This document shows positions 31,191-35,929 of a DNA stretch of 35,929 nt, piece by piece. This DNA is from Secundilactobacillus folii (GTDB lineage: Bacteria > Bacillota > Bacilli > Lactobacillales > Lactobacillaceae): contig NZ_WNJO01000017.1 in NCBI RefSeq assembly GCF_009720675.1, forward strand, positions 1 to 35,929. The letters run 5' to 3'. The translations under genes and the position numbers were made by a program. The stretch's first letter is position 1, and every line of letters starts with the position of its first letter. Below the pieces are notes generated by a model that saw only the letters and a program-made list of their open reading frames with translations, was not told where the DNA came from and did not search any database.

Positions 31191-33206
31191 CTAAACAGTC
31201 GCGTTGGTTTCGCGAACGAAAGCGTCCAAGTAAGTGGCAGTGACGTTGTCAGCGGTAATCCCGAACGCTTTGATGATGTCAGCAGGATTGCCAGACTCGC
31301 CGAAGCGGTTGGTGATCCCGATTTTTTTACCCTTCAAACCAACGTAGCGTTCCCAGCCAAACGTGGCACCCATTTCGATTGAGATCCGGTTGGTCACATG
31401 ACTTGGAAGAACTTCTTCGCGGTACTCGTCAGGCTGCTGATCAAAAAGTTCAAACGACGGTAACGAAACCACGGAAACGTCGTGACCAGTCTTTTGCAGC
31501 TGTGCTTGAGCCTCAATGGCGACCTGAACTTCTGAACCCGTGGCAATCAAGATGCCCTCTGGTGTTTCGCCCTCGGATGGTGAAAGAACGTAGCCACCGC
31601 GTTGTACGCCTTCATCGGCCAAATTATCGGTTTCCGGTAACGTTGGCAGATTTTGTCGTGTTAAAACTAGTAAAGTTGGCGTATGTGAAGAGGCCAAGGC
31701 GGCTTTCCAAGCAGCGGTCGTTTCGTTGATATCAGCCGGTCGAATAACGTTGACGTTTGGCATTGCCCGGAAGCTCATAAGGTGTTCGATCGGTTCGTGA
31801 GTTGGGCCATCTTCGCCGACCGCAACGGAATCGTGGGTGAAAATGTAGGTCGCTGGAATCTTTTGAATGGCAGCTAAACGGATGGCAGCACGCATGTAGT
31901 CTGAAAAAACAAAGAAGGTACTGCCGAATGCATGGACGCCACCGTGGAGGATCATGCCGTTAACAGCGGCTGCTTCAGCAAATTCACGCACGCCAAACCA
32001 GATGTTTTTACCCAGTGGATCATCGACTTCGTAGGCACTGGCTGATTTAACGTTCGTCTTATTAGAAGCAAATAAATCGGCACTGCCACCCCAGAAGCTC
32101 GGTAGTTGTTCTGAGAGTGCGGCAATGACGCGTTGACTGGTATTCCTGCCGGATTCAGATTCGCCAACATGACTAACTGGGAGATCTAGTTCGGCGTGAA
32201 CCGGTTTAAATCCACGTAGGAATTTCTCAGCTAAGTCAGGAAACTGGACGGTGTAGGCGGCAAATAAAGCATTCCATTTGTCTTCGTTGGCCATCCCACG
32301 CCGTTTAACGTTGATATCAAAACCTTCTTGAACATCAGAGGGAATCTCAAATGGGGCGTAATCCCAGCCTAATTTTTCGCGGGCGTAGGCCATGTGAGCC
32401 TGTCCTAACGGCTTACCATGAACGGCGTTGGTCCCGGCATCTGGCGCACCATAACCGATCACCGTTTTAATATCGATCAAGGTCGGCTGATCCGTGTGCT
32501 GTTTAGCATATTCGATGGCTGCACTAATTTCAGCCGTATCGTTGCCGTCTGCCACGTGCAGAACTTGCCAATGATAGGCTTCAAAACGTTTTGTGGTGTC
32601 ATCTGTAAAGGCCATATCAGTCGGGCCATCCAGTGACACACTGTTATCGTCGTAAAGGACGATCAATTTACCCAGTTTCAAGTGCCCGGCGAGGCTAGCA
32701 GCTTCGTGGGAGATACCTTCCATTAGATCGCCGTCACCTGCGAGGGCATAAGTATAGTGGTCCATAATATCAAAGCCCGGACGGTTGTACTGGGCAGCAA
32801 GGTGGTTTTCCGCCATTGCCATGCCTACAGCCATCGCAAAGCCTTGGCCAAGGGGACCAGTCGTGGCTTCGACCCCGTCAACGACACCGTATTCTGGGTG
32901 GCCGGGGGTCTTACTGCCGAGTTGACGAAAGTTTTTAAGGTCGTCAATGGTCAGTTTGAATCCAGATAAATGCAGTAAACTGTATAACAAAGCTGAACCG
33001 TGACCAGCTGATAAGATAAAGCGGTCGCGGTTGACCCATTGTTGATCCTCTGGATTAATGTTCAAATGTTTAGTCCACAGGGTGTATGCCATTGGGGCAG
33101 CATCGAGTGGCAGGCCGGGGTGGCCAGAATTCGCCTTTTCAATCATATCCACACTCAAAAATCGTAAGGCGTTAATCGATCTTTGGTCTAGGTTACTATT
33201 TTGCAT
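31191..33206 (-). CDS. tkt: Transketolase
   Basis: A 671-residue thiamine-diphosphate enzyme transferring two-carbon units between ketose and aldose phosphates. The ThDP/Mg motif is [10 protein letters not shown] with the closing N188 (residues 157-188). Substrate histidines lie in SGHP (H29), SAGHG (H69) and PGHPEY (H103); the second domain has [21 protein letters not shown] and IRPADINE. Full length for the family. AGGAGCG lies ahead of the ATG at 33206, and a near-consensus promoter at 33232-33260. First gene of the tkt-tal unit; two dyads above the promoter suggest control by sugar availability. Confidence 0.95.
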   Translation of the reverse strand: MQNSNLDQRSINALRFLSVDMIEKANSGHPGLPLDAAPMAYTLWTKHLNINPEDQQWVNRDRFILSAGHGSALLYSLLHLSGFKLTIDDLKNFRQLGSKTPGHPEYGVVDGVEATTGPLGQGFAMAVGMAMAENHLAAQYNRPGFDIMDHYTYALAGDGDLMEGISHEAASLAGHLKLGKLIVLYDDNSVSLDGPTDMAFTDDTTKRFEAYHWQVLHVADGNDTAEISAAIEYAKQHTDQPTLIDIKTVIGYGAPDAGTNAVHGKPLGQAHMAYAREKLGWDYAPFEIPSDVQEGFDINVKRRGMANEDKWNALFAAYTVQFPDLAEKFLRGFKPVHAELDLPVSHVGESESGRNTSQRVIAALSEQLPSFWGGSADLFASNKTNVKSASAYEVDDPLGKNIWFGVREFAEAAAVNGMILHGGVHAFGSTFFVFSDYMRAAIRLAAIQKIPATYIFTHDSVAVGEDGPTHEPIEHLMSFRAMPNVNVIRPADINETTAAWKAALASSHTPTLLVLTRQNLPTLPETDNLADEGVQRGGYVLSPSEGETPEGILIATGSEVQVAIEAQAQLQKTGHDVSVVSLPSFELFDQQPDEYREEVLPSHVTNRISIEMGATFGWERYVGLKGKKIGITNRFGESGNPADIIKAFGITADNVTATYLDAFVRETNATV

Positions 33207-33231
33207 CTAAATCACGCTCCTATGCTCTGAA

Positions 33232-33260
33232 AATATAAGGTATTCAGGGCGATATGTCAA
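33232..33260 (-). promoter_or_regulatory. Promoter of tkt-tal
   Basis: On the minus strand: TTGACA (33255-33260), a 17-bp spacer, TATATT (33232-33237), about 25 bases before the start codon. Confidence 0.8.
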
Positions 33261-33264
33261 CCTG

Positions 33265-33303
33265 GGTATACAAATTGGTATACCTGATAAAATGAAACGT
33301 TTC
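33265..33303. promoter_or_regulatory. Two dyad operators above the tkt promoter
   Basis: GGTATAC-6-GTATACC (33265-33284, perfect 7-bp arms) starts four bases above the -35 box. A perfect 10-bp palindrome GAAACGTTTC (33294-33303) follows. The first resembles GntR-type GTATAC operators; the second is cre-like but one base short of the consensus spacing. Position just above the -35 suits an activator or an upstream repressor. Confidence 0.5.
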
Positions 33304-33934
33304 GGAATCATTTTCAGTTAATCTTTCGACCCTGAAAGCTCATTATCATAACCCTTTTAAATTGGGAAGTTTACAAAAGGTCATAATCATGAAAATTAGA
33401 GGTAAGTGAGCGGATATTTGAAATAAATTTCGGTAAATCATGAGTTTAAATTGAAACTGATTTATCGTTTTTGGAAAGTTACAATTTAAAATAATTTCTG
33501 AAAGCTTATTTCATATGGGATGAATAGCAATATTTGGGAAGAACATTACTGACTTTCAGCATATTTTCAAATTGCTGTAGAAAGATAAAAGGATTTTAAT
33601 GTAAATATTTGAAAAGTTTAATTAATCTTAACATGTTTAACGGGGCAAAGATAGCGTTTTCTCACAGAAATCTAATTTTATTTTAGCGTGAGAGAGGCTT
33701 CGTTGGGAGGCAGGAACGTCCTTCAATTTGCTGACTGGAGCTAACAGTCCAACTGCTCGCTTTTTGGGCCATTTTTCACCGGTAACCTAAGGGTCATGGT
33801 GGGTTAAAATATTCCACTGCTTAGCTATTGGGATTCCTCACTGGAGCAAATTTCAAACTTTTTGTAAGTAGCGAAATAAGTCGATACTAGCGGGTTAAAA
33901 AGGCTTCTGTTAGACTTTATTAACATTCAAATAG
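33304..33934. other. Long AT-rich intergenic stretch
   Basis: More than 600 bases with no open frame that has a ribosome site; visible ATGs run into early stops. The left two thirds are very AT-rich with runs of A and T. Near 33700-33760 there is a GC-richer patch with a small GACTG/CAGTC hairpin followed by TTTTT. It might be a decayed gene or a promoter and curvature region; I see nothing definite. Confidence 0.5.
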
Positions 33935-33962
33935 TTGACAATTAAAAATGAAAGAGTAAAAA
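33935..33962 (+). promoter_or_regulatory. Candidate promoter of the second T-box leader
   Basis: TTGACA (33935-33940), a 16-bp spacer, then a weak TAAAAA (33957-33962). Confidence 0.45.
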
Positions 33963-33967
33963 TGAGA

Positions 33968-34200
33968 ATAATTTAACAAGGGCGATGACAAGAGGACAGA
34001 TGTTCCAGTAGAAAAGAGCCTACCGGTGGGTGAAAAGGTGGACTACAAACGGGGCATGTGAGATGAACTTGTCGCCTTTATTTGGTGCAAGCTGAATAAA
34101 CGGGTGGAGACGTTATCCTCTAATGAGGCAGATAACTGCAAATTTGGGTGGTACCACGCGAAAACGTCCCATTGTCACTTTTGACAATGGGACGTTATTT
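33968..34200 (+). ncRNA. T-box riboswitch leader of oppA (copy 2)
   Basis: Stem I base GGCGA-TGA-CAAG pairs with CTTG-TCGCC (33981 on), with a helix above it (CAGATGTTCC with GGGGCATGTG, one mismatch). GTTATCCTC/GAGG...GATAAC forms the hairpin before the T-box. The T-box sequence GGGTGGTACCACG is at 34146-34158, and a perfect 15-bp terminator stem lies at 34163-34177/34182-34196. The specifier loop 3' side reads AGATGAA, so AUG (Met) or GAU (Asp) are candidates; not resolved. Confidence 0.88.
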
Positions 34201-34239
34201 ATGTTGACTTGAACCGATAAACTTGGGAGGGTTTTGGTT

Positions 34240-35856
34240 ATGCGGATTTCAAAAACGTTAGGAATTGGGGTCGCCGTTGTCACGTTGTTGACGCTTGCGG
34301 CCTGTGGTAAATCAAGTACCAGCAACAAGAATCGTGCGTTAAACACAACGGCACAGCAAAATGTCGAAACAGTTGATCCTAATCGGGCAACGGATGTCGG
34401 TAGTGATGAGGCCATTACAGAAACGCTGGAAGGCTTATATAAGCAAAATAATAACGGTAAAATCGTGCCTTCAATCGCAACTAAAGTGGTTCAACCAACT
34501 GATAATGGTAAAGTGTATACGTTTAATTTACGCAAGGACGCAAAGTGGAACGATGGGACTCAGGTTACTGCACAGGACTTTGTCGCGTCATTCCAGCGGC
34601 AGGTCAACCCCAAGACGAAGTCACAGCGGGTGAGTCATTTAAAGGACTTCGCTGGATTTCAAAAGGTTTCGACTGGCAAAGCACCGGTTTCTGATCTGGG
34701 TGTCAAGGCGTTGAGCAAATATAAAGTGAGGATCACGCTTAGTCACGCGGTACCCTACTTCAATGATCTACTGGCAACGGAACTTTATCCAATCAACCGT
34801 AAAGACGTTCAAAAGTGGGGCGCGAAGTATGGCGAGGATTCACAGCACGCCGCTTCTGATGGGGCTTACCAGATCAAAAACTGGAATTCTTCAAAGGATA
34901 CTTGGAATTTGGATGCTAACAAGAACTATTACAACGCCGATAAAGTCCACATCAAGAAGGTCAACTTCCAAGTTGTGAAAACGCCACAAACTGGTTTGCG
35001 CTTATTCCAGTCAAAGAAGCTGGATGAGACTCAGTTGTCAGGCAGTATGGTGGCATCAGCCAAGAAGCAGTTTAAAAACGAGCTGGTCATTTCTAAATTT
35101 GGTGAAATGGCGTTTATCCCTTGGAACAATTACAAAAAGACGACCAGAAATTTGGATCTGCGTCGGGCAGTGAGCTACTCGATCAACCGCGACGTACTGG
35201 CCAAGAACGTTTTGAAGGATGGTTCTACGGCGGCGCAATCAGTTGTCCCAGTTGGCGAAGTTAAGGGTAGCAATGGTAAAGATTTCAACAACGGTATTTC
35301 AAATAAGTTAAGTTATAACCCGACTAAGGCTAAGTACTACTTCAAAAAAGCACAGCAAGAACTGGGTACTAAAAAGATCAGCGTCCAATTCTTGACTGCT
35401 GATACCGATGCTTATAAGGCGGTTGGTGAATACATTCAGGGCCAAGCACAAAAGGAACTGCCTGGGTTGACGATCACTTTGAGATCGATTCCATTGGAAC
35501 AAGAAGTGGCCGATTTTTCTAACCACAACTTCCAGGCGGGGACTTTAGGCTGGTCAACTGATTATCCAGATCCGATCGACTACTTGAATCTGGCTTCACC
35601 AGAGGGCGATATTGACTTTACAAACTGGAAGAACGCGAAGTATCAAGCGCTGTTAAACAAGATCAATGACACGGCTAACCAAAAGCCCGCAGAAAGAGTC
35701 AAGTTACAGCAGCAGGCTGCTGAGATGCTGAATAATCTCCAGGGTGTCACACCGCTATACCAATATGCATCGGTTCACTTACGTTCAAAGGATCTTAAAG
35801 GGCTGAACTATCCACTTGTTGGCTATGCGAAATATGAATACGCATCATGGAAGTAA
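34240..35856 (+). CDS. oppA: Oligopeptide ABC transporter substrate-binding lipoprotein (copy 2)
   Basis: A 538-residue SBP_bac_5 family lipoprotein. Signal peptide MRISKTLGIGVAVVTLLTLAAC with the lipidated C22. Mature part: NVETVDPNRATDVGSDEAITETLEGLYKQ, WNDGTQVTAQDFVASFQRQV, GTLGWSTDYPDPIDYLNL. It parallels the copy at 13614 block by block (DNGKVYTFNLRKDAKWNDG against ENGTKYTFTIKKDAKWQNG), so the two are paralogues. The frame opens at a TTG two codons earlier, but GGGAGG is better placed for the ATG at 34240. It sits directly under a T-box leader. The next gene begins 57 bp downstream and may be cotranscribed. Confidence 0.92.
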   Translation: MRISKTLGIGVAVVTLLTLAACGKSSTSNKNRALNTTAQQNVETVDPNRATDVGSDEAITETLEGLYKQNNNGKIVPSIATKVVQPTDNGKVYTFNLRKDAKWNDGTQVTAQDFVASFQRQVNPKTKSQRVSHLKDFAGFQKVSTGKAPVSDLGVKALSKYKVRITLSHAVPYFNDLLATELYPINRKDVQKWGAKYGEDSQHAASDGAYQIKNWNSSKDTWNLDANKNYYNADKVHIKKVNFQVVKTPQTGLRLFQSKKLDETQLSGSMVASAKKQFKNELVISKFGEMAFIPWNNYKKTTRNLDLRRAVSYSINRDVLAKNVLKDGSTAAQSVVPVGEVKGSNGKDFNNGISNKLSYNPTKAKYYFKKAQQELGTKKISVQFLTADTDAYKAVGEYIQGQAQKELPGLTITLRSIPLEQEVADFSNHNFQAGTLGWSTDYPDPIDYLNLASPEGDIDFTNWKNAKYQALLNKINDTANQKPAERVKLQQQAAEMLNNLQGVTPLYQYASVHLRSKDLKGLNYPLVGYAKYEYASWK

Positions 35857-35913
35857 GCTCAAAAAGAACTTACAAGTGATTTTAAAACGAATCTAAACGG
35901 AGGCAGATAGTTA

Positions 35914-35929
35914 ATGGCAAAGCCGAAAC
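35914..35929 (+). CDS. Start of a further gene, cut by the window end
   Basis: ATG at 35914 follows CGGAGG with ten bases between; only five codons (MAKPK) and one base are present. No terminator separates it from oppA copy 2, so it could belong to the same T-box controlled unit. Product cannot be named. Confidence 0.55.

Overview
The window looks like chromosome of a Lactobacillaceae species, a low- to mid-GC Firmicute. The evidence is AGGAGG-type ribosome binding sites, TTGACA/TATAAT promoters, two T-box leaders in front of OppA-type peptide-binding lipoproteins, an L-2-hydroxyisocaproate dehydrogenase very like the Weissella/Lactobacillus enzyme, and linked transketolase and transaldolase genes. 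I cannot fix the species from sequence alone. There are no rRNA, tRNA, CRISPR or transposase genes, and no gene I recognise as a transcription regulator, although several operator-like sites are visible.

Layout. (1) 1-5461, plus strand, visibly AT-rich: an alternating cassette of MFS permease (5' end outside the window), GH78 alpha-L-rhamnosidase, second MFS permease and second GH78 alpha-L-rhamnosidase. Neither enzyme has a signal peptide, so rhamnosides are probably imported intact and cut in the cytoplasm. (2) 5544-9967: glutamate-cysteine ligase and an MFS exporter on the minus strand, divergent from a CoA-disulfide-reductase-like flavoprotein with a C-terminal rhodanese domain that has lost its cysteine. 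Back-to-back promoters, an attenuator hairpin and a cre-like site lie between them. (3) 10042-13188: maltose/galactoside-type acetyltransferase, quinone oxidoreductase-like protein and a membrane DUF218 (YdcF/SanA) protein. (4) 13226-17119: T-box leader, OppA lipoprotein, a 91-bp tandem repeat array headed by a very long hairpin, a small ORF overlapping the next start, and an imidazolonepropionase-like amidohydrolase. (5) 17349-22914: lemA-htpX, a Met/Gly-rich small membrane protein, L-2-hydroxyisocaproate dehydrogenase, and an MFS drug exporter coupled to an RlmA/TlrB-type 23S rRNA methyltransferase. (6) 23157-27746, minus strand: an asymmetric heterodimeric multidrug ABC exporter plus a lipoprotein. 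(7) 28011-28178: a 55-residue basic protein whose promoter spacer holds a near-perfect LexA/DinR box. (8) 28287-33206, minus strand: a UPF0340 protein, an orphan cluster A-I metal-binding lipoprotein with a Fur/Zur-type operator, and a tkt-tal operon with two dyads above its promoter. (9) 33207-34239: a gene-poor AT-rich kilobase ending in a second T-box leader, then a second OppA paralogue and the first codons of another gene.

Convergent gene pairs mostly share a hairpin terminator, so the transcription units are easy to read. The least explained features are the 91-bp array with its head hairpin, the putative LexA-controlled small protein, the degenerate rhodanese domain, the attenuated MFS leader, and two intergenic hairpin repeats whose stems differ in sequence but keep pairing.
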